This document shows, in pieces, positions 7,361-14,619 of a stretch of DNA of 15,756 bases. The stretch spans positions 1,331,559-1,347,314 of the forward strand of contig KE356579.1 in the NCBI GenBank assembly GCA_000416085.1. Reading direction: 5' to 3'. The position numbers were made by a program, and so were the translations under genes. This DNA comes from a halophilic archaeon J07HX64 (lineage in GTDB: Archaea > Halobacteriota > Halobacteria > Halobacteriales > Haloarculaceae). Below the pieces are notes generated by a model. That model saw nothing but the letters and a program-made list of their open reading frames with translations, searched no databases and was not told where the DNA came from. Every line of letters begins with the position of its first letter. Within the stretch, counting starts at the first letter, position 1.

Positions 7361-7876
7361 TCAGAGATTCCCGTCCATTCTTGCTGCGATGAAGATGCTG
7401 TATGTCTGTGAGGCCGCCGCTACGGAGAATCCGAGTGAGGTCACTGTGTCAAACTCTGCCGTGAGACCGGCAAACGATAGTATCAGGGCCGTGACTCCGA
7501 GATAGCCCACCACCCTGTACGCCCTGTTGTGTGCGTCCATCTGTCTCGACGAGAGATAGCATCCGAGCCCCGGTGCCACGAGCCAGTAACTGAGCGAGAG
7601 ACCCGCCGTTACCTGCGAGTACGGCTCGACAGTGAAACTCAGCGCACCGAAACCGGTGGCGAGTACCCCGACTGCGATGACCTTTCTCCAGATGTCGAGG
7701 ACCCGGTTCTCGCCCATCCGCCTCCACGAGAGCAGTGTGAATCCGGCCAAAAAGAGTAGCATGAAATAGTGCATATGCCGAATCCAGTAGCTGTCGATCC
7801 CGGGGCGGATCATCGTCACGAAGGTCATGGCCCAGGCCGCCGGGATCAGACCGATGGGGGCGTACTCTCGAATCAT
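7361..7876 (-). CDS. Six-helix integral membrane protein, 171 aa
   Basis: Six hydrophobic segments are visible: about 4-24, 35-50, 63-82, 90-108, 120-139 and 146-166. Tryptophan and tyrosine sit at the likely membrane edges, and the polar ends are short (MIREYAP; ARMDGNL). The N-terminus MIREYAPIGLIPAAWA resembles a group of uncharacterised haloarchaeal membrane proteins, but I cannot name a function. No obvious TATA element lies 20-35 nt before the ATG at 7876. A weak 68-codon frame (7873-8079) overlaps the start by ATGA, and the nearest AT-rich promoter-like island is at 8085-8125, so the mRNA may carry a leader of about 200 nt or an upstream small gene. Confidence 0.7.
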   Translation of the reverse strand: MIREYAPIGLIPAAWAMTFVTMIRPGIDSYWIRHMHYFMLLFLAGFTLLSWRRMGENRVLDIWRKVIAVGVLATGFGALSFTVEPYSQVTAGLSLSYWLVAPGLGCYLSSRQMDAHNRAYRVVGYLGVTALILSFAGLTAEFDTVTSLGFSVAAASQTYSIFIAARMDGNL

Positions 7877-8624
7877 GAATCTGAACGCGGCGGATACGGC
7901 AGACGTCTGTGCACGCCTCCTGCCTCCGGTCCGCTCTGGTGGCTGTCCCGGTTACTATCAGGTTGGTCTCTGTGCGTGTCGGTCCTACGGAGTCCGTCGA
8001 GTGTTACAACAAACTGAGCGGGCCTACCATCGCCGGTCCCGAAACTCGGTCTGTTCGACCCCTGTGTCGCTCCCTCCATCTTTGACCTGATACTTTTGCG
8101 CGGAATCGCAAAACTGTTATTTTCCGCCCGCGGGACAACGCCGGAACTCGGTGGAGTCTCGGGAGGCGCGAGATATCGGGAGTTCCGTCGGCCCACGAGC
8201 CAGTATCGGGGTCGCACCCGGTGGTAACGGCCGGTCTGACCCGATAGCGGTGAACGAATCCGAGGTACGGTTCGATGCGGCCCGCGCGCACTGTCGGGGG
8301 ATGGCTTTCGATGGCACCGTCGAACCGTCTCGCGTTGCCCCGGTAAAACCACCAACAGCCCGATAAATCGCACTGCACTGTGAGCGGACCTCTCAGGGAC
8401 TAACCGCACACAACTACGGTGACAACAGAGGTGTGTGGGGGTGACCGCGCTGGTGTGGTGCTCTACGGTGACCAGGAACCACGGCTGTGCGACCTGTCCG
8501 GACTGTTGTCCCTACCGGGAGGACACGCGCGGCCTGACAACCGGACGATGTGGTTCCACGGGCGAATTGAGACTGCGGAGTCGCCCAACTACCGAAACAC
8601 ACCGAACTCGCCCTGTGGGAGTGG
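7877..8624. other. 750-bp interval without a secure gene; AT-rich promoter-like island
   Basis: Most frames here read as Arg/Ser/Pro-rich noise. The one clear structure is an AT-rich island at about 8085-8125, with the perfect palindrome TTTTGCG (8094-8100) and CGCAAAA (8107-8113) and, directly after it, TTATTTT (8116-8122). It could drive the leftward membrane gene (7876) or the weak rightward frame at 8151. From 8370 to 8624 I see nothing assignable. Confidence 0.5.
8151..8366 (+). CDS. Possible small protein, 71 aa, GTG start (weak)
   Basis: A GTG frame encodes a 71-aa soluble protein starting ESREARDIGSSVGPR and ending EPSRVAPVKPPTAR. Third-position GC is fairly high, and a TATA-like TTATTTT (8116-8122) lies 29-35 nt upstream, consistent with a leaderless start. 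Against it: charge is near neutral rather than acidic, no motif is visible, and I recognise no family. It may be a chance frame next to a promoter that serves the opposite strand. Confidence 0.3.
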   Translation: MESREARDIGSSVGPRASIGVAPGGNGRSDPIAVNESEVRFDAARAHCRGMAFDGTVEPSRVAPVKPPTAR

Positions 8625-9872
8625 TCATCGGGTCGCCCGGCGGCCGAACACGAACACGAGTAGGGCCATCAGGACGATACCCGCGCTAGTCTCCAGCATG
8701 GTCAGGAGTTTCCCGGCTCCGACGGGTGAGTACAGTCCGAAGGTCATAGTCGTGAACGTGAGGACGCTGAAATACAGACTGTCGATTAGCGTCGACACCA
8801 GCGCGATGGGTTCGGTCGGTGAGGGATACATCAGTGGCTGCCCCGTCGCCGAGACCCGCAACAGACCCAGCGGGTAGAGGAGCGCCGACCCGACGATGAT
8901 CGCTACGGTGACCGACAGGACCCGGAACGGACTCTCACCGTACAGGACAACAGCCCGCGAGAGCCGTGCCCGGAGCCATCGACTCCAGTTGCCCTCCCGC
9001 CAGTGTTCCTCTGTATGAATATCCTGTCGACGGACGAAATACTGGCTCTGGCGGGAGAGCAACGCGTTTTCCGAGCAGAGCGACTCCAGCTCCTGGTAGG
9101 TCGCTTCGGCCTTTGTCAGCGGGTCGATATCGCTCCCCGCGACAGTTGTGTCGCTGGCTTGCCCGCCGTCGGAGCGGACAGCGCCGGACTCTCGTCGCTG
9201 CCGCGTCGCGTCGGCGTCGCTATTGTGATCGTAGACACACCGCTCGTCGAGTTCGGTTCCCTCGTTTGCCCGGGCCTCACTGAACACCGCTCCGTAGCTG
9301 CGGGTTCGGGACAGTGTCGCGTCGAACAGGTCCGCACGATCAAAAAACGCTCCCTCGAGATTCGCCCCCTCAAGATTCGCCGCCCGGAGGATCGCGTCGC
9401 TGCAGTCAGCCGCCCGGAGGTCTGCCCCCTCGAGAGTTGCCTCGCCGAGGTGGATATCGTTCAGCTCCGCCTCCCAACAGTTCGCACCGCGAAGGTCCGC
9501 ACCCCGGAGGTCGGCATCAACCAGTGTGGCGTCGGCCAGAGAGGCCCCGGTGAGTGTAGCGTTTCGGAGGCCCACCTCGGCCATGTCGGTGTCCCTGAGT
9601 GAGACGCCTGCGAGGTCCATCCCGTCCGGGAAGACGGTGCCCCTAACATCTGTCCCGTCGAGTATCTCCCGTGGACCCGTCTCACCGTTCAGGTCGCGCA
9701 CCTCCGGTGGTGCACGCGCCCTCTCAAGTTGTTCGACAGGCTTTGTTTCGTCTGCCGCGATTTCCTCGTGCCAGATACACCGCTCCCGATCATCCCACGT
9801 CTCCCGATAACAACAACTCTCGCGTCCCGATTCGCCGATGTACGTGTACCCGCACCGGTTCGAGTGTACCAT
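8625..9872 (-). CDS. Pentapeptide-repeat protein with C-terminal two-helix ion-channel-like domain
   Basis: This 415-aa protein has three parts. The N-terminus carries Cys7, Cys20, Cys21, Cys32 and His35 (RCGYTY, ESCCYRE, RCIWHEE), probably a small metal-binding or disulfide module. Residues about 86-202 are pentapeptide repeats of the A(D/N)LxG type, such as ADLRGADLRGAN and ANLEGANLEGAF, which form a right-handed beta-helix. After a polar linker, residues 316-338 and 388-410 are membrane helices flanking a pore-loop-like stretch (DSLYFSVLTFTTMTFG, 364-379). This matches the two-helix potassium-channel fold, but the filter TVGYG is replaced by TMTFG, so potassium selectivity is doubtful. ATATTTT lies 22-29 nt upstream of the ATG at 9872, suggesting a leaderless mRNA. 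It stands alone; the function is unknown, and a soluble sensor gating a membrane pore is one reading. Confidence 0.88.
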   Translation of the reverse strand: MVHSNRCGYTYIGESGRESCCYRETWDDRERCIWHEEIAADETKPVEQLERARAPPEVRDLNGETGPREILDGTDVRGTVFPDGMDLAGVSLRDTDMAEVGLRNATLTGASLADATLVDADLRGADLRGANCWEAELNDIHLGEATLEGADLRAADCSDAILRAANLEGANLEGAFFDRADLFDATLSRTRSYGAVFSEARANEGTELDERCVYDHNSDADATRQRRESGAVRSDGGQASDTTVAGSDIDPLTKAEATYQELESLCSENALLSRQSQYFVRRQDIHTEEHWREGNWSRWLRARLSRAVVLYGESPFRVLSVTVAIIVGSALLYPLGLLRVSATGQPLMYPSPTEPIALVSTLIDSLYFSVLTFTTMTFGLYSPVGAGKLLTMLETSAGIVLMALLVFVFGRRATR

Positions 9873-9893
9873 TGTGCGTGTCTCTACAATGCC

Positions 9894-9901
9894 AAAATAT
9901 C
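9894..9901 (-). promoter_or_regulatory. TATA box of the pentapeptide-repeat gene
   Basis: GATATTTT on the minus strand lies 22-29 nt upstream of the ATG at 9872, the archaeal spacing for a leaderless transcript. Confidence 0.6.
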
Positions 9902-9962
9902 AATCCTGTGGTCGCTGTCGCGCCCGGGCAACGCCGGGTCCGACGCACCAGTTTACGAATGA

Positions 9963-10205
9963 CTACGAGAGTGACCATCTCCGACCTCCTCGGGGGTGAA
10001 ACCCCCGTGCATCTGGGATTGCTCGCGATTGGATACTGCGGTTCCGGTCGAACTGGATGACGCGAGGCCGGGCCACACAACTGTCTGTTGTCCCCCGGCG
10101 GCGGCGCCGCGGTATCGTCTCCAGTCAGATGTTGTCGGCACCGTTCACGTCTCTGAGCAACCACAGCACATCGGCCGTGCTGTCACAGCCCACGTGACGT
10201 GCAGT
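9963..10205 (-). pseudogene. Decayed C-terminal remnant of a TnpB/IS200-IS605 OrfB protein
   Basis: One minus-strand frame reads RDVNGADNI, then a TGA, then CVARPRVIQFDRNRS, and ends at TAG (9965-9963). This matches the C-terminal order of haloarchaeal TnpB proteins, where a zinc knuckle is followed by D-x-N-A/G-A-x-N-I and a tail of the type C-L-A-Q-P-x-V-x-x-F-D-R. The knuckle-like MCCGCSE precedes it in another frame, so at least one frameshift and one stop have accumulated. The N-terminal RuvC-like part is absent: the adjacent DNA is the 3' end of the GRAM-like gene. The sequence past the tail contains the hairpin CGGGGG/CCCCCG (9991-10007) and TGACCATCTCCGAC (9972-9985), which resembles the right end of such elements. 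The recognition rests on pattern memory, not alignment. Confidence 0.5.
9991..10007. repeat. Hairpin in the TnpB remnant, possible element right end
   Basis: CGGGGG (9991-9996) pairs with CCCCCG (10002-10007) around the loop TGAAA. With the adjoining TGACCATCTCCGAC (9972-9985) it resembles the sequence at 15697-15710 (TGACATCCTCCGAC), suggesting two right ends of related transposable elements in the window. Confidence 0.45.
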
Positions 10206-10214
10206 TGACTGTCC

Positions 10215-10649
10215 TCACGGCGCGGAGAGTGCCGTTTCGACAGTGTGTGAGACAGCGTCGGGGTCGTCGACGATGAACCGGAACACCTGTTGGTCCGTTG
10301 CGACCCGGACTCGCCGTTCGAACCCACCCGCCAGGAACGCATCAAGCGGTCGTCCCAGCGCACGGAGGAGACTGTCGCCCGACTCTGTCCCGACCGCTCG
10401 AACGTCATCGAGGCTCACGTCCACCTCGGTTGCCCCGAATCGTGCGTCGAAGGAGTGTGGCCTGAACGCGATACGCTGGTTGGTGAGAAACAGTCGACCG
10501 CCGCGTGCGATTCGGCGATTCTCCGCGTGGTTGCACGGCCAGGTCTCGCGGACCGACTCGCAATCAGACAGCGAGAGGTCAGACGGGTCTGGAACGTCGA
10601 GCCACCGCCAGAGCGGGCCGTCCCTGACTATTGTGGTGTCACTGTCCAT
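10215..10649 (-). CDS. GRAM/PH-like domain protein, 144 aa
   Basis: A small acidic soluble protein. The central part has the GRAM/bacterial-PH pattern: a polar strand (ETWPCNHAEN), then GGRLFLTNQRIAFRPHSFD (50-68), in which G-x-L-x-L-T-x-x-R-I-x-F is the family hallmark, then a strand ending SLDDVRAVGTE (79-89). The last part (ERRVRVATDQQVFRFIVDDPD) is a further strand pair followed by the closing helix (DAVSHTVETALSAP), so the domain looks complete. Related PH-like domains bind lipids or proteins; no ligand can be inferred. The ATG at 10649 is preferred to the upstream start at 10727 because TTTTTATT lies 22-29 nt before it, inside the longer frame, and because the extra residues are atypical. 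Its stop directly abuts the TnpB remnant. Confidence 0.8.
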   Translation of the reverse strand: MDSDTTIVRDGPLWRWLDVPDPSDLSLSDCESVRETWPCNHAENRRIARGGRLFLTNQRIAFRPHSFDARFGATEVDVSLDDVRAVGTESGDSLLRALGRPLDAFLAGGFERRVRVATDQQVFRFIVDDPDAVSHTVETALSAP

Positions 10650-10670
10650 ACAGACACGATAGCTGTGACG

Positions 10671-10678
10671 AATAAAAA
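10671..10678 (-). promoter_or_regulatory. TATA box of the GRAM-like gene
   Basis: TTTTTATT on the minus strand lies 22-29 nt upstream of the ATG at 10649. It fixes the start codon and implies a leaderless mRNA. From here to 11019 I see no supportable gene. Confidence 0.6.
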
Positions 10679-11019
10679 TGCGCTCCGCTGTCTCACAGCA
10701 CGGAACAGCTGTTGGGTGTCCGCTCAACTCGGCACACTACCTGTGTCTGATTCCGCATCTATGTTGCTCCACTCAGTGGTCGGCGACGGTTGGAACAGGG
10801 GGAGTTGACGAGTCGAACGACGGTGTCACGAATCACGAACACAGAGGGCGCGAGCGTCCGAACGGAGCTGCGGAGAGCAGGAACGACCTGTGCCCGTGCA
10901 ATCGGTGCTGAGCGACACTCCGAGGCGCCACAGGATCCGAGACAGTGAGTCATCAAACAACAGACCCAGCGGGTATCGCCGATATCGGCTCGACAGTCGA
11001 CAGCGGCGATACGTGGTGG

Positions 11020-13029
11020 TCAGTCTGTGTCATCGTCGACGTCCAGCATCTGCTCGAGTACCGCCGCCGCGCCCTCCTTCCAGACATCCCGGTTCGCCGA
11101 ACCACAGTACTCGGAGAGAACACATCGCTTGCAGCCGTCCGTGCAGTCACACTCGGCGATCTGGTCGTACGTCCGCTCTACGAGCGTCTCCAGATTCCCG
11201 AACGCCGCCCGCGAGAGTCCTGCACCACCGTCGTGTGCGTCGTGGACAAAGATGGCAGGCCCGTCGGTCCTCCTGTGTGCGTTGGTCGAGAGGCCGCCGA
11301 TGTCCTGCCGGTCACAGAGAACCGCTGTCGGTAGCAGACCGATGAGCGCGTGTTCGATCGCGTGGAGCGCAGCCAGATACCCCGACGTGAACCCGTCGTC
11401 GTCGTCCTCGTCACCATCGGCTTTTTCAACGTGCTCGGGAAGCGCGAGTCGCCGGCGGGCTGGCATCGCCATGAGGAACCCGGTCGTCTCTGTCTCTGGT
11501 TCGGGCACCGACGTCTCGAACTCTCGCTTCTGTCCGTCTGCGTCGTACGACTCGTAGTAGTTGTATCCGCGGACGTCCTTCGACACCACCATCGGCCCGA
11601 CCGCTGCCGGGATATCGATCCCGTCGAAGCTCAGTGTCTTTTTTTGGAGTGTCGACGAGTCGCCACCCACCTCGACTGATTTCTCGTACAGTAGCCTCGT
11701 GTACTCCTGGGTCCCCTGGTCGTGATACCGCTCTAACCGTGCGACACCCCGGTCGTAATCGACGTCGTCGACCCGGTAGGTCGTTCCGTTCGCTCGATAG
11801 ATCGCGTTGGGGTGGGCGTCCCGTAGTGCCGCCCGGAGATCGAGTTCACCGATATCGGCACCGGATATCGTCCTCAGCACGATCCGCTGGCCGGTGTTCC
11901 GCAGGCCCGTGCTGTACTGGATGTTGTCCTCACCGGCGGCTCGCCACACGACTGTCTCGTCGAGGTCACGGGTGAGCTGACCCGCCTGTTCGAGTCGGGT
12001 GACCGCATCCGGGAACACGTCGCCAAACCACCGCTCGTCTGCCAGGCCGAGCGGCCACTCGTCGGCGGCACACACCAGATGATCGTCTACGATCGCCTCG
12101 TTCTCCGGGTTCACGATCGCCTTCTCGAAATCACCGTCGAACAATCTGTCGGGTTCCTCGAGGATTCGCTGATCGAGTGGGTCGTTTCCGCCGACCAGTA
12201 CGACCAGACACTCGTCGTCACCACGACCAGCACGACCTGCCCACTGGAACGTCTCCATGAGAGAACCGGGATAACCGTCCAGGATAACGACATCCAGTGA
12301 GCCGATGTCGACGCCGATACCGAGGGCTGATGTCGACCACACACCGCGAATCGCGCCGGTTCTCAGACCGGTTTCGATATCTGCCCGCGGGGCACCGTTC
12401 AGTGACCCGTGGTACGCTCGAACCCGATCCTCGAGCGACGGGTCCTCGATATCCGGTAGCGGCGGGAAATCCGCTGTATCTATCTCCCCGACCGCTTCGG
12501 CGACTGTCCGCCCGGACCACTGTGCGTATTTCTCGCAGTTCTGCCGCGTGTTGGAGAAACACGCAACCTGGTAGCCGCGAAGAACGAGCGAACAGAACAG
12601 ATGCTTCGACTGCACGTGACAGGACCTCCTCTCACCGCCTGTTGCTCCCTGACTGTCCCGGGCGGTGCTGTCGGTGTCTGGCTGCCGGTTCTCGCCTCTC
12701 TCCTCATCCCGCATTCGGTCTTTCTCATCTTTTGTGAGCGGTGGATTCCACAGCAGCCAGTGACGCTCCCCGCGACTGCTCCCGTCCTCGTCGACGAGTT
12801 CGAACGACGACGACTCCTGTCCGGTGACTGTCGCTGCGTGTTCGATCGCGTTCGCGATGGTGGCGGATGTACACACGTACTGTGGATCCTGGCCGAACCG
12901 CTCGGCAAGACGGTTGAGACGCCGGAACACCAGCGAGATCTTGGACCCGAAGATACCGCGATACGAGTGAACCTCGTCGACGACCACCTGGGTCAACTCC
13001 GAGAACAGCCACCGCCAGTTTCGCGATGA
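11020..13029 (-). pseudogene. MrfA/YprA-like DEVH helicase, C-terminal part (frameshifted)
   Basis: This is the downstream portion of a superfamily 2 helicase. In order it shows the Walker B motif VVVDEVH, motif III TSAT, motif IV (ACFSNTRQNCEKY), motif V (TSALGIGVDIG), motif VI (QWAGRAGRG), then a winged-helix-like region and a DUF1998-type C-terminus. The tail carries the cysteine cluster CDCTDGCKRCVLSEYCG, typical of MrfA/YprA-type proteins, where four cysteines bind zinc. Bacterial MrfA is a 3'-5' helicase in DNA repair; a similar role here is inference. Helicase homology in this frame begins at about NWRWLFSE (near 13020), before the first ATG of the frame at 12996, and a TAG at 13032-13030 blocks it further upstream. 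The N-terminal half, with Walker A, lies in another frame. If translated alone from 12996, this 658-aa piece would lack ATP binding. Confidence 0.85.
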
Positions 13030-13652
13030 CTAGCCCACGGAAGCAGTGACGTGTGCGCCATATCCGGTGTCATCAGTACAATATCCGGCCGTGTCTCCCG
13101 TTTGAACGTGCGTTTCTCGGAACGCCCGAGACCGGAGTGATACCGACGGACAGTCCCACGACCCCCGGACTCGAGGCTGCCCGCGAGCGCCTGTAGCGTC
13201 TCCTCCTGATCCTGCAAGAGCGCGTTCTGTGGGGCCAGGTACAGTGTCTTCCCGTTGTCTGCAACGGCACGTTCCAGTGCAGGAACAGCGTAGCAGAGTG
13301 TCTTTCCTGACGCGGTCGGCGTCGCGACAACCAGGTTCCTCCCGGCGTGAATGTGGTCGATTGCTTCGGCCTGGTGGTCGTAGAGGCGGTCGATTCCCTC
13401 GGCTGTGAGGGCCCGCTCGACGGTGTGGTGGATATCGACGGACTCGAAGCCCGGACTCTGTGCGGGGACGACACGGTAGGCCTCGTCCTGTCTCTCGTAG
13501 AACCCCTGGCCGCGGAGCCACTCGACAGTGGCAGACATGTCACCGAGAACATCGTCGGCCTCGTTGTCTGATCCAGTTGCCACAGCGCCATCGTCGGTAT
13601 CATCTAACACCTCAGCCCGGTCGTTCGATGGGCTGGACTCGTCGGAGGGCAT
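12993..13652 (-). pseudogene. MrfA/YprA-like helicase, N-terminal part (frameshifted)
   Basis: This is the upstream portion of the same helicase, 219 aa as read. An acidic leader (1-38) precedes the helicase core: LYDHQAEAI (90-98, Q-motif region), Walker A ATPTASGKT (110-118), LAPQNALLQDQ (139-149, motif Ia region), and IVLMTPDMAHTSLLPWA (191-207). After PWASHR the frame continues as ETGGGCSRS and stops at 12993, whereas the other frame gives NWRWLFSELTQVVVDEVH, the expected continuation. The lesion is therefore a one-base deletion or two-base insertion between about 13018 and 13035. The intact protein would have been about 876 residues. TTTATTTT (13675-13682) lies 23-30 nt upstream of the ATG at 13652, so the gene still has a promoter. 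A sequencing error would give the same picture. Confidence 0.85.
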
Positions 13653-13674
13653 GAGTACTGTATAGATATCGCCG

Positions 13675-13682
13675 AAAATAAA
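13675..13682 (-). promoter_or_regulatory. TATA box of the helicase gene
   Basis: TTTATTTT on the minus strand lies 23-30 nt upstream of the ATG at 13652. An intact promoter ahead of a frameshifted gene suggests either recent damage or a base-calling error. Confidence 0.6.
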
Positions 13683-13788
13683 GACGAGGTATCAGGGACT
13701 TTCGAACTGACCCATCTCGGGACGATGGAGGGGAGTTACTCGAACCTGGACCCGACAGGAGAGAGCAGTCGCCGTCTCCGAACGGCGG

Positions 13789-14235
13789 TCAGTCGTCTGC
13801 CGGGGGCTGTGCGCCCGTGGCGCTCGTACCGGTCACGCCGGGCTGGTTCTCGGACTCTAGACGTGCGCTGAACCCGTCGGCATCGAAGCTCACCGTCATA
13901 GACGTGACGACGGTGTGGAACTGCTTGCAGTGGTTGCCGTCCGACGCGATGTTGATAGTCGACTCGACCAGTCCGGCCGCCTCGAGATCCTCCAGTCGCC
14001 GGTACACCGTTGCCTTCGATGCTCCGGTCGCATCGATCAGTTCGCGACCGGTGCGGGACTCCTCGACGACAGCCTCGAAGACACGGTAGGTGTACTCGTC
14101 ACCGAGGAGCTCCAGCAGGTCGTCTGCCTCGACTGTCTGCTGGGTTGCCTGTTCGGACGTGGACGTTGCGGTGCTGTCGGGAGTCGTCGGCGGGTTCGTG
14201 GGAAGACGGGTCGACTGTTGCATATCTATATCCAT
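13789..14235 (-). CDS. ArsR-like winged-helix transcriptional regulator, 148 aa
   Basis: A Thr/Ser/Pro/Gln-rich disordered N-terminus (1-36) precedes a winged helix-turn-helix. Helix 1 is DDLLELLGDEYTYRVFEAVV (38-57), helix 2 is GRELIDATG (63-71), the recognition helix is SKATVYRRLEDLEAAGLVE (73-91), and the wing is INIASDGNHCKQFHTVVTSM (94-113). The C-terminus is polar and acidic. The domain matches haloarchaeal ArsR-like regulators, which bind DNA as dimers; Cys103 in the wing could in principle sense a ligand, but a single cysteine is weak evidence. I took the ATG at 14235; ATG at 14223 is an alternative. No clear TATA box is visible. It lies between the broken helicase and the interrupted membrane gene, on the same strand as both, separated by over 100 nt from each. 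Targets are unknown. Confidence 0.85.
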   Translation of the reverse strand: MDIDMQQSTRLPTNPPTTPDSTATSTSEQATQQTVEADDLLELLGDEYTYRVFEAVVEESRTGRELIDATGASKATVYRRLEDLEAAGLVESTINIASDGNHCKQFHTVVTSMTVSFDADGFSARLESENQPGVTGTSATGAQPPADD

Positions 14236-14477
14236 GCCCTGTCTCCCCCTGACTCTGTATGCTAGGTATCTGCATCAGCCCGACTCTAGCTATACAGACA
14301 CCGGTACAGGATCACAACTCCCGCCCGAATGAGTGTACGTCCGGACACGGCGATACGCTCGTGGGTGGTGATTGCACCGTCGATACACCACACTCACACA
14401 CACTTGAGAGGATGACCTGCGGTTCGGGGCGATACACACGAGGAATCACGAGGCCGGAGAGAGTCGCAGAAGGGGGA
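14236..14477. other. Intergenic interval without a gene
   Basis: No frame here looks coding on either strand. It presumably holds the promoter of the winged-helix regulator (a weak GCATACAG run on the minus strand about 25-32 nt before 14235). Confidence 0.4.
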
Positions 14478-14597
14478 ATGACGACCGCTCGATCGATTCA
14501 GTTGTTCCAGACGCGCCACGAGCTCGTCTTCCAAGCGATCGACTCCGGGGTCTGGCTGTCAGTGTTCGCGATTCGGCTCTCCGAACCGTCGGAGTAA
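14478..14597 (+). CDS. Possible micro-protein, 39 aa (weak)
   Basis: An ATG frame encodes MTTARSIQLFQTRHELVFQ at its start and VFAIRLSEPSE at its end. AGGGGGA directly before the ATG could act as a ribosome-binding site but overlaps it too closely to be ideal. The composition is plausible for a haloarchaeal protein, and codon third positions are mostly G/C. No motif or family is recognised, and it converges on the flippase-like gene with a 22-nt gap. It could be chance. Confidence 0.3.
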   Translation: MTTARSIQLFQTRHELVFQAIDSGVWLSVFAIRLSEPSE

Positions 14598-14619
14598 CGA
14601 GAGCGTGCGGCGAGACAGG

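Noticed and set aside
7873..8409. Long leftward frame of 178 codons over the 750-bp gap
   Set aside because: Arg/Ser/Pro-rich with no haloarchaeal acidic bias and no domain. Only its last 68 codons, which overlap the next start by ATGA, were worth mentioning as a finding.
8419..8700. Rightward frames before the pentapeptide gene, one with a CATCPDCCPYRED zinc-finger-like stretch
   Set aside because: The cysteines are not in a recognisable knuckle spacing, the flanking residues are basic and repetitive, and the frames run into the antisense of a real gene.
9889..9999. Rightward 36-codon frame (MPKYQSCGRCRARA...) divergent from the pentapeptide gene
   Set aside because: It contains only one CxxC pair, and its 3' half overlaps the TnpB-element end, so it is more likely fortuitous.
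10678..10911. Rightward frame ending SRNDLCPCNRC, recalling a SEC-C zinc motif
   Set aside because: It stops in the middle of the motif (the G-S-G-K-K-Y-K-K-C part is missing), and the upstream part reads as noise.
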